A stretch of DNA of 64,000 nucleotides from Thalassotalea sp. PS06. Its GTDB lineage: Bacteria > Pseudomonadota > Gammaproteobacteria > Enterobacterales > Alteromonadaceae. How positions within the stretch are numbered: the first letter of the stretch is position 1; every line of letters starts with the position of its first letter. The DNA is taken from NCBI RefSeq assembly GCF_007197775.1, contig NZ_CP041638.1, forward strand, positions 806,001-870,000. Reading direction: 5' to 3'. Made by a program: the position numbers and the translations under genes. The notes under the pieces are model-generated. The model made no database searches. It was not told where the DNA came from and saw only the letters and a program-made list of their open reading frames with translations. Shown here in pieces: positions 26,373 to 35,615 of the stretch.

Positions 26373-27167
26373 CTAAGATAAAAGAATCTCTCGGACAAAT
26401 CTACTACCAAAATAGGATAATGTAAGAAACGCTGTGGCGATCGTTGATAAAATCATGATTCTATGACCACGCCAGCCCAGATGATAATGTCCCCAGATGA
26501 TCACCAGGTAGATGACAAGAGCAATTAAAGACAATACGGTTTTGTGAAGATTATCCTTAGCGAAAAAGCTATCAATAAATAACCCACCAAGAAACTGCGA
26601 GGCGATAAGCAATAACACTCCGGTTATTAGTAAGCGAAACAGCTGGGTTTCTACCTGCATTAATGGCGGTAAATGATTTACCGCAGAAATATTCTTGGTT
26701 TTCAATTTGTAGTTAATGAAGTTTACTTGAATCGCAAACAAGGTACTTATTACCAAAACCCCAAATGCCAACAATGCCAGGCTGATATGTAATACCAGTA
26801 CTACTTGGGATGGGTCGATGGCCAGAGTTCCGGAATCGGGGATGAGTAACGCTATCAGCAAAAATGAACCGGCAAAGGTATATACCCCGGGCAATATTAA
26901 ATTGATTTTTGCGCGCAACGAGAGAGCTGTTACCGACAAGGCGATGATTAAGGCTACTAAAGAGGTTACGTTTAACAGGCTAAAGTTGACTTTTGCGTCG
27001 GAGAAAATTAAATGGCTGATCAGCAAACAATGGCTGAAACAAGCGGCACAACCCAGTGAAAAAAATAGTTTCGGGTTTGGACCTTTTGCTTTGAATAATC
27101 TTGTATACACTGAAAATGCAGCGGTTAGATATAGCAGGGCTGTAATAATTGCAAGGACCGTTGTCAT
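26373..27167 (-). CDS. ypjD: YpjD-type cytochrome c assembly membrane protein
   Basis: A 264-residue integral membrane protein of the CcsA/CcmC-like family with about eight hydrophobic segments. The cytochrome-c-assembly core contains VLVLHISLALLAFGVL and, near the end, WGHYHLGWRGHRIMIL, with histidines where the family has haem-handling residues. Its position between yfjD and ffh matches E. coli ypjD. Its role is inferred from the family only. Confidence 0.88.
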   Translation of the reverse strand: MTTVLAIITALLYLTAAFSVYTRLFKAKGPNPKLFFSLGCAACFSHCLLISHLIFSDAKVNFSLLNVTSLVALIIALSVTALSLRAKINLILPGVYTFAGSFLLIALLIPDSGTLAIDPSQVVLVLHISLALLAFGVLVISTLFAIQVNFINYKLKTKNISAVNHLPPLMQVETQLFRLLITGVLLLIASQFLGGLFIDSFFAKDNLHKTVLSLIALVIYLVIIWGHYHLGWRGHRIMILSTIATAFLTLSYFGSRFVREILLS

Positions 27168-27307
27168 GGTCTTCGTAGCTCCAAAGCCAGTTATTGTTAT
27201 TAACGTTGTGATTGAGAATTATTTCGAAAACATAATTGCTGACATCATATCAGAAACGACTCTCAATACTACGAAATCATGTTACTAATATTTTCAATCG
27301 TCGAGAT

Positions 27308-28525
27308 TCACGCATTTAAGATGCGTTTGCGTAGCGGTTTTATCGCACAGAGCAATAGCAAGACAGAGCAGGTGCCGGCAAACCAGATTGGTAATAATTC
27401 GTGACTATGACTCATTTGCTCATGAATACTGATATCAAAATAGCCTAAAGCGTAATCTAACCCTAATCCAAAGGCGATGGATGAAACTACGATACCAGCT
27501 AGGTAGAGAGTTAATACCCGACCACCCATTTCATTGCGAATTACCCCAAGTGTAGAAATATTGGTAGCAGGGCCCGCCATCATAAACACCAGTGCGGTTC
27601 CAGGAGATATACCGGCCATGATTAATCCCGCTGCAAGCGGCGTTGATGCGGTTGCACAGATGTACATGGGTACAGATATCAAAATCATCAATAGCATTGC
27701 TGAGATGCCGCTGCCGTATTGTAAAAGGAAATCGGCCGGTAAAAAAGTGCGAATCAATGTTGCGAATACCAATCCGATTAATAACCAAAGAATCAGGTCA
27801 TCTAATAGTTTGGTAAAAGCATAGCGCAGCCCTGTGCTGAATTTACTCAATAACGACGGCCTATCGTCTGCAACAGCGGTTGCGGTAGATGCACAACAAC
27901 TGCTTTCCTTTACCTCTAATGCTTGTTCAGTTTCTATTTCTTTTACCGTTTGGTGAATAGGGTCGGCTTCTGAATGGCTGGCGCAACAGCTAGTTTGCCC
28001 GTGCTGATGCTCTGCTTTTTCCGAAGACGTTAGAGTGGGTGTCTTGTTAAACCCAGTATTCACTTCAGTGGAAGTTACAGTGGGTGTCTCGTTAATTCGA
28101 GCATTGTCGGATTTAGTGCCACGGTCTACTAACAACCCGGTAAATATTGCCGATGTGATGGCGGAGATTGGGCGGTAAACAGCCATGACAGGGCCGAGCA
28201 AGGCGTAGGATACGGAAACGGAATCTACTCCGGTTTCGGGGGTTGCCACTAAAAATGCGGAGGTGGCAGGAGAAGAGGCGCCGGAGCGGTGCAGTTGGGT
28301 TGCTACCGGAATTACTCCACAGGAACACAGGGGTAAAGGTGCGCCAATAAAAGCGGCTTTGACGATAGCGATTTTGCCTTCACCAAGATGTTGACTTAAC
28401 ACTTGGGTTGGTACCATGGATTTCATTAGTCCGGCAATAATCAGGCCTAACAACAACCAGGGGCTGGCTTCGTTGATAATGGCAATAAAATTGTTGATTA
28501 ATGCGAGCAATGAATCCATATACAA
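27308..28525 (-). CDS. SO_0444-like Cu/Zn efflux permease, carrying two repeat copies in frame
   Basis: A 405-residue permease of the DUF318/ArsP-like group. The membrane halves are residues 1-120 (with APLPLCSCGVIPVATQLHRSG) and 225-400 (with PMYICATASTPLAAGLIMAG). The linker between them has two cysteine patches (TSCCAS and SSCCAS) and His-rich text that may bind metal. Within the linker, INETPTVTS and FNKTPTLTS are translations of the window's short repeat (bases 28029-28098). The start is TTG at 28525, six bases after GAGG; an ATG at 28519 is the alternative. It interrupts the ypjD-ffh neighbourhood seen in E. coli. The metal is inferred from the family. Confidence 0.85.
   Translation of the reverse strand: MYMDSLLALINNFIAIINEASPWLLLGLIIAGLMKSMVPTQVLSQHLGEGKIAIVKAAFIGAPLPLCSCGVIPVATQLHRSGASSPATSAFLVATPETGVDSVSVSYALLGPVMAVYRPISAITSAIFTGLLVDRGTKSDNARINETPTVTSTEVNTGFNKTPTLTSSEKAEHQHGQTSCCASHSEADPIHQTVKEIETEQALEVKESSCCASTATAVADDRPSLLSKFSTGLRYAFTKLLDDLILWLLIGLVFATLIRTFLPADFLLQYGSGISAMLLMILISVPMYICATASTPLAAGLIMAGISPGTALVFMMAGPATNISTLGVIRNEMGGRVLTLYLAGIVVSSIAFGLGLDYALGYFDISIHEQMSHSHELLPIWFAGTCSVLLLLCAIKPLRKRILNA
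28029..28098 (-). repeat. Two AAGACACCCAC-type repeat copies inside the permease coding sequence
   Basis: GTTAGAGTGGGTGTCTTGTTAA (28029) and GTTACAGTGGGTGTCTCGTTAA (28075) lie within the permease gene. They are in the sense direction of the minus-strand gene and in frame, encoding NKTPTLT and NETPTVT in the cytoplasmic-type linker. The reading frame is not broken. Confidence 0.9.
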
Positions 28526-28768
28526 ATAGTACCTCGATTACACTTACCTTAATGACACATAGGTTGATTGTACCGCAATTTTCTTAATAAATTATCAGTA
28601 AATCGTAAGGGAATTGTAATAATGCTGCAACTCGGCTGCGGATTACCGTATCCTGAGCGAAATCGAGAAAATTACTGCGCCATGGCCAAAATATATGCTT
28701 TCGCTTCTGTTTTGTGCGGGTATAATAGGGCGTAATAGAGTAATGACATATATTTTTCTGGGTAATCC

Positions 28769-30151
28769 ATGTTCGAAAATCTCTCCGATCGCTTAACCCG
28801 GTCGCTAAAAAATATCAGTGGTCGTGGTCGTCTTACTGAAGACAACATCAAAGACACGTTACGTGAAGTGCGTATGGCTTTATTGGAAGCTGACGTCGCT
28901 TTACCGGTTATTCGCGAATTTATCGCCAACGTTAAAGAACGTGCGGTAGGCCAGGAAGTTACTAAAAGCCTTACTCCGGGGCAAATCTTTGTAAAAATCG
29001 TTCGCAGTGAATTAGAAGCGGCGATGGGCAGCGCCAACGAAGCCCTGGATCTCAAAGCAACCCCTCCAGCCGTCGTACTAATGGCAGGTTTGCAGGGTGC
29101 GGGTAAAACCACCTCTGTTGGTAAGCTGGCTAAGTTCTTAAAAGAACGTGAGAAGAAAAAAGTATTGGTTGTCAGTGCCGACGTTTATCGTCCTGCGGCA
29201 ATCAAGCAGTTAGAAACGCTTGCAGATGAAATTGGTGTCGAGTTCTTCCCAAGTGATATCTCGCAAAAGCCTGTAGCCATTGCCGATGCAGCTATTGCGC
29301 ATGCGAAAAAGCAATTCATTGACGTTGTATTAGTTGATACCGCTGGTCGTTTACACGTAGACGGCGAGATGATGGATGAAATCCAGCAGCTTCACAAAAA
29401 AGTTGATCCGGTAGAGACGTTATTTGTTGTTGATGCAATGACAGGTCAGGATGCGGCAAATACCGCGAAAGCCTTTAACGATGCGTTACCGCTTACGGGG
29501 GTGATTCTGACCAAAACCGATGGTGATGCCCGTGGTGGTGCCGCGTTATCAATCCGTCACATTACCGGCAAACCAATCAAATTTTTAGGTGTCGGCGAGA
29601 AAACCGACGCACTAGAGCCTTTTCATCCAGACCGTGTCGCTTCAAGAATTCTTGGTATGGGTGACGTATTGTCACTTATCGAAGAAGTTGAACAAAAGGT
29701 CGATAAGCAAAAAGCCCAGCAACTTGCTAAGAAAGTAAAAAGCGGTAAAGGCTTTGACTTAGAAGATTTTCGCGAGCAACTGGTACAAATGAAAAGCATG
29801 GGCGGGATGATGGGTCTGCTCGATAAATTGCCGGGTATGGGTAATATGTCGGATCAGGTTAAAGGTCAGCTCGATGATAAAATGACCGTCCGTATGGAAG
29901 CCATCATCAACTCAATGACTCCGGCTGAGCGTCAGCGTCCGGAAATTATCAAAGGTTCTCGAAAGCGTCGCATCGCTGCCGGTTCTGGTACTCAGATTCA
30001 GGATGTGAACAAATTGCTTAAGCAATTTACGCAAATGCAGAAAATGATGAAGAAGATGTCAGGCAAGGGGGGCATGCAAAAAATGATGCGCTCAATGCAA
30101 GGCATGATGCCTCCAGGAATGGGTGGTACAGGCGGTATGTTCCGTCGCTAA
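28769..30151 (+). CDS. ffh: Signal recognition particle protein Ffh
   Basis: SRP54 GTPase that binds 4.5S RNA and signal sequences and docks with FtsY. It is 460 residues (453 in E. coli). N domain 1-90. G domain with G1 GLQGAGKTTSVGKLA near residue 105, DTAGRLH near 190, and TKTDGDARGGAALS near 246. The methionine-rich M domain (about 325-460) includes MKSMGGMMGLLDKLPGMG and ends in a Met/Gly-rich tail. It is transcribed from the 28.7 kb region, where TATAAT at 28721-28726 is a fair -10 box, away from the divergent permease gene. Confidence 0.97.
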   Translation: MFENLSDRLTRSLKNISGRGRLTEDNIKDTLREVRMALLEADVALPVIREFIANVKERAVGQEVTKSLTPGQIFVKIVRSELEAAMGSANEALDLKATPPAVVLMAGLQGAGKTTSVGKLAKFLKEREKKKVLVVSADVYRPAAIKQLETLADEIGVEFFPSDISQKPVAIADAAIAHAKKQFIDVVLVDTAGRLHVDGEMMDEIQQLHKKVDPVETLFVVDAMTGQDAANTAKAFNDALPLTGVILTKTDGDARGGAALSIRHITGKPIKFLGVGEKTDALEPFHPDRVASRILGMGDVLSLIEEVEQKVDKQKAQQLAKKVKSGKGFDLEDFREQLVQMKSMGGMMGLLDKLPGMGNMSDQVKGQLDDKMTVRMEAIINSMTPAERQRPEIIKGSRKRRIAAGSGTQIQDVNKLLKQFTQMQKMMKKMSGKGGMQKMMRSMQGMMPPGMGGTGGMFRR

Positions 30152-30205
30152 TCAAGGGGTTAGCAAAATTACTGCCGGGTAGAAATCCGTTTCCATCTGG
30201 CAGAC

Positions 30206-30236
30206 AAAAACCGAGGTGCATAACTTCGGTTTTTTA
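30206..30236 (+). terminator. Intrinsic terminator of ffh
   Basis: AAAACCGA, loop of eleven bases, TCGGTTTT, followed by further T and ATT. The stem is eight pairs long but AT-rich at its base. Confidence 0.75.
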
Positions 30237-30328
30237 TTGGTAATGTTTAGGGTATATTCAGGGTGTTGTTCCCCGACAATGGGAACAAATAGCAACAAAT
30301 AACCTGAATAATAAAGGCGTGGCGAACC

Positions 30329-31444
30329 GTGCAATTGTTTAAATCTTTAATCTGTTTATTAGGTCGTGACAACGGCGAACGTTTTCTGGCAATTTTTGTC
30401 ACCGTGATGCTGTTGTTCTTTGTTCTCACCAGTAATCTATTTACTTCTTGGTGGGCGCAACTGATATGGCTGGTCCCTAGCGTTCTTGTGGTTTTCTACA
30501 CCACAATTCGTCGGGTTCGTGATGCCGGGCAAAAAGCAGGGCTTGCCTGGACTTTTGTTAGCCTGAGCGGTCTGTCGTTACTACTCCCCATTTTTCTGCC
30601 ACACTGGAGCGCCTACACACCACTAATGTTAGTGGTATTTATGGGGCTGTATGTGTTCAGTTTGCCGGCAAAAGATCACCAGTTTTATACCTTAGGTTAC
30701 AAAGGGCCAGTAGATTTATCGACCTTTGCTAAACCCGTTAAAGTGACAACTAAACCCCTAAATGCCCGGGTAGAGCCGGTATTGTTTGGTGGCGCTAACG
30801 CTAGCGCTAATCCATACAACGATGCGCCGTACAGTGCTCATGGCGATGAGTATGCAAATCGCAAGGCCAACGAACAGGCGCAATTATCAGAATTTGCCAA
30901 ATGGCGTCAGGAACTTCATGCCTGGTTTAGCCAGCACAAGAAATTATCCGGGTCTCTAGCTAGTGCCATGAGCCTTGTGGTTGTTACGTTAATGGCCTGG
31001 CCATATTTGCCAACGGCAGACCAACAACCAAGCGAAGCAACGCAATTAATGATGCCAGTTCTTGCCAGCACTACCACCGAACGTAATCATCGTTTGGAAA
31101 TGCCAGATGATTTTTATCTGATGATGAGTGAGCATGATGGCTTGGTTATCCACTGGAAAGCTGATATTCAGCGTGATGGTGAAATCTGGTCATTACTATC
31201 GGCAAAAGGCGATGATACCTGCCAGTTCATCGAGTTTAATAACGGCGATAAAATTCGCCCATTCAATGTTTCGGTAGAAAACGGCGGCGATTACTACGCT
31301 AACTTCTCGCCACTGGATACTTCTTTGCTCGTCAACTCGCTAGCAAAACGCGGCAACTTTGGCCTTTGTGGTTATAACTTTTCCCTGAAAGGCTCACAAA
31401 AAGCGCTGCACTCACATCCGGTATACATCGAGCTTACCGACTAA
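30329..31444 (+). CDS. Hypothetical membrane protein with a DUF805-like N-terminus
   Basis: A 371-residue protein. The first 115 residues carry three hydrophobic segments and the motif RRVRDAGQKAGL, reminiscent of DUF805 proteins (R.R.D.G). A polar linker (about 125-195) leads to a fourth hydrophobic segment (SAMSLVVVTLMAWPYLP), then a C-terminal soluble domain of about 140 residues that would be outside the membrane. I do not recognise that domain. The start is GTG at 30329; no Shine-Dalgarno sequence is obvious. Confidence 0.65.
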   Translation: MQLFKSLICLLGRDNGERFLAIFVTVMLLFFVLTSNLFTSWWAQLIWLVPSVLVVFYTTIRRVRDAGQKAGLAWTFVSLSGLSLLLPIFLPHWSAYTPLMLVVFMGLYVFSLPAKDHQFYTLGYKGPVDLSTFAKPVKVTTKPLNARVEPVLFGGANASANPYNDAPYSAHGDEYANRKANEQAQLSEFAKWRQELHAWFSQHKKLSGSLASAMSLVVVTLMAWPYLPTADQQPSEATQLMMPVLASTTTERNHRLEMPDDFYLMMSEHDGLVIHWKADIQRDGEIWSLLSAKGDDTCQFIEFNNGDKIRPFNVSVENGGDYYANFSPLDTSLLVNSLAKRGNFGLCGYNFSLKGSQKALHSHPVYIELTD

Positions 31445-31465
31445 TCGATATTTCTATTTCCGTCT

Positions 31466-31498
31466 GAGGGGTTAGAGTCAATTAACTTCTGACCCTCC
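31466..31498. repeat. Hairpin related to a GGGTCAGA-type dispersed palindrome
   Basis: GGGGTTAGA (31469-31476) pairs with TCTGACCC around AGTCAATTAACT-type loop text, with one G-T pair. A similar, more decayed hairpin is at 41163-41199. The pattern GGGTCAGAGTCAATTAAC...TCTGACCC is a short palindrome I associate with gammaproteobacterial genomes; that association is from memory. There is no T-tract, so it is not a standard terminator. Confidence 0.45.
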
Positions 31499-31622
31499 TC
31501 CTATTTATCAATGGGTTATGGCGTTAACACAACGACAGTGTCCCTATTTAGATGAATTTTGAAACTGCTTTTCATTCCCTGACTGTCCTTAATAGATATC
31601 CGCGTAACATTAAGGAATGGCC

Positions 31623-32018
31623 ATGCTCAACGATCTCGAAACCAACAAGCAAAATGCTATCGCTTTTTATCGCCTAGCCTATCTTGGCGACCCAGTTAGC
31701 GCGGTTGAGCTATACGTAGGTGATGAGTATATTCAGCACAACCCGCTAGTCGATGATGGTAAACAACCATTTATCGATTATTTCCAGCGGATGCAGCAAG
31801 CGTACCCCGGCAAAACCATTGAGTTTGTCCGGGCGATAGCCGAAGGAGATTTAGTGGCACTGCATACTCATCAAACCTGGCCAGCGGAAAACGACAAGAC
31901 GGAAGAATACGTCACCATGGATTTTTTCCGCTTTGATGAAAACGGAAAAATCGTTGAGCACTGGGACGCGATTCAACGTATCCCGGAAACTTCAAATAAC
32001 CCCAATACCATGTATTGA
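31623..32018 (+). CDS. SnoaL-like / NTF2-like fold protein
   Basis: A 131-residue member of the SnoaL polyketide-cyclase-like family, an NTF2-type alpha+beta barrel. Diagnostic pieces are YIQHNPLVDDGKQPFIDYF (His in the pocket), VRAIAEGDLVALHTHQTWP, and MDFFRFDENGKIVEHWDAIQ at the end. The ATG at 31623 is chosen: AAGGA ends six bases before it, while the ATG at 31617 directly abuts AAGGA. The substrate is unknown; members include hydrolases and isomerases. Confidence 0.85.
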   Translation: MLNDLETNKQNAIAFYRLAYLGDPVSAVELYVGDEYIQHNPLVDDGKQPFIDYFQRMQQAYPGKTIEFVRAIAEGDLVALHTHQTWPAENDKTEEYVTMDFFRFDENGKIVEHWDAIQRIPETSNNPNTMY

Positions 32019-32119
32019 TCTAATGAAAAGGTTGGAAAAGGCACTTTTAATAAATACCGCGCTCAGACATTGACAGACGATTGTCAGGCAGAATTTGGGC
32101 TGGCAGAGAGTGCCGAAAA

Positions 32120-33088
32120 TTAACTTTTACCGAACTTAACCTTAACTTTTTGCATGGCCTGTTTTGATAAAATTTTATTACCAAGAGCGGTAAGCACGGA
32201 ACCCGTTACGACCAATATCGCCCCAAAATATGCCAGTGCATTTAACTGTTGCGCACTTACATGTTCTGGAAAAAATTGTTGCGCTATGGTTGCGAACAGT
32301 ACGGTTAACAGCGGCGTGATTGCTAATACGGCACTAACCTTAGAAGCCGGCCAGAACTCTAGTGACTTTGCAAAGCTGCCGTAGGCGATAAGTGTATTGG
32401 CGCAGCAAAATAGTAATAACAACACCGCAATCCAGTCAAAACTCATCACCTGCGCCGGGCTGGATACCGGCAAAAAGAACAAACTACTGAATACGTAGAT
32501 TACCCACATGATTTGATTGGCGGTGAATTTCTGCAGCATCTGCTTTTGCATAATGGCGTAAATCGCCCAGGTAACAGAAGCGCCAAGCATAATCACAAAT
32601 CCGATTAAAAAATCGTCACGGTTTAAGCTTGCCGATTGCGTAAACTGTTGATTAAAAAACAGCGCAAGCCCAACCACCAAAACCACAGAGCCAACCATTT
32701 GCCCGCGGCTAAAGGATTCTTTTAAAAAGATCACACTACCAATCAGCATCATCAGCGGCGCCATCTGTATTAACATTTGTGCGGTTTCAGCCGGTACAAA
32801 GTATAACGATGACAAATAAAGGATGTAATTAAGGCTCAAAAATACCGCGGCAATGGCTAAAGGTTTTAGCCATTGCCTGTCAGTGGTGAACAGCTTAGGG
32901 ATTTGATTCTTGTTTTTTAAACCTATACCTACCAGTACCGCTGCGAATAAAAAGCGATACCAGGTAATGGTGTAAGAATCCATCAGCTGTAGTACAGAAA
33001 CTAATGCAAGCGGCAACAAGCCCCACATAATGGCTGTGGTAAGGGCTAAAACTAATCCTTTGAGGTTCTGTGGTGAATTGCCAGTCAT
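32120..33088 (-). CDS. EamA/DMT-superfamily transporter
   Basis: A 322-residue inner-membrane protein with ten hydrophobic segments arranged as two EamA repeats (about residues 8-145 and 160-305). The first repeat begins GLVLALTTAIMWGLLPLALV and ends with LKESFSRGQMVGSVVLVVGL. The second contains GASVTWAIYAIMQKQML. Such proteins export amino acids or other metabolites; the substrate is not predictable. Confidence 0.88.
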   Translation of the reverse strand: MTGNSPQNLKGLVLALTTAIMWGLLPLALVSVLQLMDSYTITWYRFLFAAVLVGIGLKNKNQIPKLFTTDRQWLKPLAIAAVFLSLNYILYLSSLYFVPAETAQMLIQMAPLMMLIGSVIFLKESFSRGQMVGSVVLVVGLALFFNQQFTQSASLNRDDFLIGFVIMLGASVTWAIYAIMQKQMLQKFTANQIMWVIYVFSSLFFLPVSSPAQVMSFDWIAVLLLLFCCANTLIAYGSFAKSLEFWPASKVSAVLAITPLLTVLFATIAQQFFPEHVSAQQLNALAYFGAILVVTGSVLTALGNKILSKQAMQKVKVKFGKS

Positions 33089-33215
33089 GCTCTAAAATCT
33101 TGAGTGAGAACTGCATTTATGTAGCAGCCCTAAAAATCGAGGCGAAGATTCTAGCGCAGATGCGTCGCAATAGCTTGTGTTTCGTCACAAATTTGTTCGA
33201 ATATGTGCATTAAGG

Positions 33216-33243
33216 TTGCTTTTTCCCTGTAAAAGCGTAAAAT
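33216..33243 (+). promoter_or_regulatory. Probable sigma-70 promoter of the rpsP operon
   Basis: TTGCTT (33216-33221) and TAAAAT (33238-33243) with a 16-base spacer, 75 bases before rpsP. Both hexamers deviate from consensus at two positions or fewer. Confidence 0.6.
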
Positions 33244-33317
33244 CTGCGAGCTTTTCTTACCCCTGTGGTGGGAAAGTGTCTGGAAATCGTTTTACAACTT
33301 ATTAAATAGAGGACGGT

Positions 33318-33566
33318 ATGGTTACCATTCGTTTAGCACGTGGCGGCGCCAAAAAGCGCCCATTTTACCAAGTAGTTGTTGCTGACAGCCGCAACTCTCG
33401 CGATGGTCGTTTCATCGAGAAAGTTGGCTTCTTCAACCCAACTGCACAAGGTCAAGCGGAAAAGCTTCGTTTAGACCTAGATCGTATCAACCACTGGGTT
33501 GGTCAAGGTGCAGGTTTATCTGATCGTGTTGCTAAATTGGTTAAAGACGCTCAAGCAGCGGCTTAA
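33318..33566 (+). CDS. rpsP: Small ribosomal subunit protein bS16
   Basis: An 82-residue S16 protein; [20 protein letters not shown] is near-identical to E. coli. AGAGGA precedes the ATG at good distance. It is the first gene of rpsP-rimM-trmD-rplS, the classical operon combining two ribosomal proteins, a 30S maturation factor and a tRNA methyltransferase. Confidence 0.97.
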   Translation: MVTIRLARGGAKKRPFYQVVVADSRNSRDGRFIEKVGFFNPTAQGQAEKLRLDLDRINHWVGQGAGLSDRVAKLVKDAQAAA

Positions 33567-33601
33567 TTGATTTTTCAACGATTGTTACTGGGTATCAGGT
33601 T

Positions 33602-34123
33602 ATGGAAAAAGAAATCATCCTCGGAAAAATCGGTGCTGTTTACGGCATTAAAGGGTGGTTGAAAATTCATTCTTATACTGAAGAGCCAGAAGCAATTTTC
33701 GATTATAGCCCCTGGATTTTGAATCTGGGTGGTAACAAGCTGAATGTCGAAGTAAGTGAGTGGCGACGCCATAATAATGGTCTGATTGCCAAGTTTTCCG
33801 ATATCAATGACAGAAATGACGCGCAATTGCGCACCGGTGCCGAAATAATCGTAGCCGATGAGCAATTACCAGAATTACCGGAAGGTGAGTTTTACTGGCG
33901 TGATTTGATTGGTATGGATGTGGTCAACGAACAAGGTTATAACTTTGGTAAAGTGACCGACATCATGGAAACCGGCTCCAATGACGTTTTGGTTGTTAAA
34001 GCTAATCGCAATGATGCGTTTGGCAAAAAAGAAAGGTTAATTCCTTATTTAGAAGATCAGGTGATCAAATCTGTATCACTTGATAATAAACAAATTGACG
34101 TGGACTGGGACCCAGGTTTCTAA
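33602..34123 (+). CDS. rimM: Ribosome maturation factor RimM
   Basis: A 173-residue 30S assembly factor that binds protein S19. The N-terminal domain begins [20 protein letters not shown], the standard RimM start. The PRC-barrel C-terminal domain includes [20 protein letters not shown] and ends with IDVDWDPGF. It is the second gene in the rpsP operon, 35 bases after rpsP. Confidence 0.96.
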   Translation: MEKEIILGKIGAVYGIKGWLKIHSYTEEPEAIFDYSPWILNLGGNKLNVEVSEWRRHNNGLIAKFSDINDRNDAQLRTGAEIIVADEQLPELPEGEFYWRDLIGMDVVNEQGYNFGKVTDIMETGSNDVLVVKANRNDAFGKKERLIPYLEDQVIKSVSLDNKQIDVDWDPGF

Positions 34124-34127
34124 CTCA

Positions 34128-34892
34128 ATGGCTAACGACACGATGCGGTTAGAGGTGATAAGCCTTTTTCCAGAAATGTTTAACGCTATTACTGAGTTTG
34201 GGGTGACAGGCAGGGCAATACGTAATGGGTTGATTGAATTCCATACCCGGAATCCAAGAGACTTCGCCCATGATAAACACTCTACCGTTGATGACCGACC
34301 TTATGGCGGTGGTCCGGGAATGTTGATGATGGTGCAACCATTACGTGACGCAATTCAGGCAGCTAGAGAAGCCGCCGGTGGCGATGCTCATGTGATATAT
34401 ATGTCACCGCAGGGACGTAAACTGGATCAAACAGGCGTACGTGAATTATCGCAGCATAAGAATATTGTTCTCATCGCAGGACGATATGAAGGCATAGACG
34501 AGCGACTAATCGAATCGGAAATCGATGAAGAATGGTCAATCGGCGATTACGTATTAAGCGGCGGAGAAATTCCGGCGATGACGGTAATCGATGCCCTGGC
34601 GCGATTTGTTCCCGGTGTATTGGGACACAATCAGTCAGCTGAGCAGGATTCATTTTCTGACGGCTTACTCGATTGTCCACATTACACCCGACCAGAAGTT
34701 CTGGACGGCAAATCGGTTCCGAAAGTCTTATTAAGCGGCGATCATGAGCGGATACGCAAGTGGCGATTACAGCAGTCTTTAGAAAGAACCTGGTTACGAC
34801 GTCCTGAATTATTAACAGATCTAGCTCTGACTGATGAGCAGGAAAAAATGTTAAGCGAAATCAAAGCGAAACATGATTCCGGCAATAACTAG
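34128..34892 (+). CDS. trmD: tRNA (guanine-N1)-methyltransferase
   Basis: SPOUT methyltransferase that makes m1G37 in tRNA. The start region [20 protein letters not shown] is standard; [40 protein letters not shown] and [19 protein letters not shown] form the trefoil-knot cofactor site. The ATG at 34128, five bases after the rimM stop, gives 254 residues; the ATG at 34143 would give a start closer to E. coli TrmD, and neither has a strong Shine-Dalgarno sequence. It is the third gene of the operon. Confidence 0.95.
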   Translation: MANDTMRLEVISLFPEMFNAITEFGVTGRAIRNGLIEFHTRNPRDFAHDKHSTVDDRPYGGGPGMLMMVQPLRDAIQAAREAAGGDAHVIYMSPQGRKLDQTGVRELSQHKNIVLIAGRYEGIDERLIESEIDEEWSIGDYVLSGGEIPAMTVIDALARFVPGVLGHNQSAEQDSFSDGLLDCPHYTRPEVLDGKSVPKVLLSGDHERIRKWRLQQSLERTWLRRPELLTDLALTDEQEKMLSEIKAKHDSGNN

Positions 34893-34920
34893 CAGTGTAT
34901 TCTAGGCAAAAGGTATAATT

Positions 34921-35271
34921 ATGAGCAATATTATTAAGCAGCTCGAAGACGAGCAAATGAAAACTGACGTACCAGCGTTCGCACCTGGTGATACTGTAAT
35001 TGTTAAAGTTAAAGTAAAAGAAGGTGACAAAGAACGTCTTCAAGCCTTCGAAGGTGTAGTAATCGCTAAGAAAAACCGTGGTTTGCATTCATCTTTCACC
35101 GTTCGTAAGATTTCTAACGGTGAAGGCGTAGAGCGTGTATTCCAGACACATAGCCCGCTAGTAGCAGAAATCGCTGTTAAGCGTCGCGGTGATGTACGTC
35201 AAGCTAAGCTTTACTATCTACGTGAACTTTCTGGTAAGAAAGCGCGTATCAAGGAAAAGTTGGCTAAGTAA
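34921..35271 (+). CDS. rplS: Large ribosomal subunit protein bL19
   Basis: A 116-residue L19 protein at the 30S-50S interface. The family blocks [20 protein letters not shown] and [20 protein letters not shown] are conserved, and the end [14 protein letters not shown] is typical. It is the last gene of the rpsP operon, closed by a strong terminator 20 bases later. Confidence 0.97.
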   Translation: MSNIIKQLEDEQMKTDVPAFAPGDTVIVKVKVKEGDKERLQAFEGVVIAKKNRGLHSSFTVRKISNGEGVERVFQTHSPLVAEIAVKRRGDVRQAKLYYLRELSGKKARIKEKLAK

Positions 35272-35291
35272 TTCATTACTTAATTGCTTTG

Positions 35292-35318
35292 AAAAAGCCG
35301 GCAGTCGCCGGCTTTTTT
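35292..35318 (+). terminator. Intrinsic terminator of the rpsP operon
   Basis: AAAAAGCCGGC, loop AGTC, GCCGGCTTTTTT. The core stem of GCCGGC pairs is followed by six T. Confidence 0.95.
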
Positions 35319-35440
35319 CATTTTTGAAACGTTTTATCCCTGTTCAATCTCGCGCTTCGGTCGAAAACAATTCAGCTTTTAAACGAATAATCTATTCCAA
35401 AGTCTTGCCCGATTTTCAAAATAACTTTGTTTAATTTTTA

Positions 35441-35470
35441 ATGACAGCGTTGTCATCTTGTGTTTATACT
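35441..35470 (+). promoter_or_regulatory. Promoter of acs with an operator-like palindrome over the -35 box
   Basis: ATGACAGCGTTGTCAT (35441-35456) is a 16-base palindrome with one mismatched pair and a central CG, the form typical of LacI-family operators. Its left arm supplies a -35-like ATGACA, and TATACT (35465-35470) follows after an 18-base spacer. The acs start is 146 bases downstream. The regulator is not identified in this window. Nothing else was seen in the 35319-35615 gap. Confidence 0.5.
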
Positions 35471-35615
35471 GATTATCCTTTATTAGTTAATTCATAACAA
35501 AACAACATTAAACCTCAGGTTTTCAGTGACTGAAACCTAGGGAAAATCAGTAGCGACATACTAGAGTGCTGTTGATGATAATTTAAAAAAACAAATGATT
35601 TTGAGCAGGAAGACC

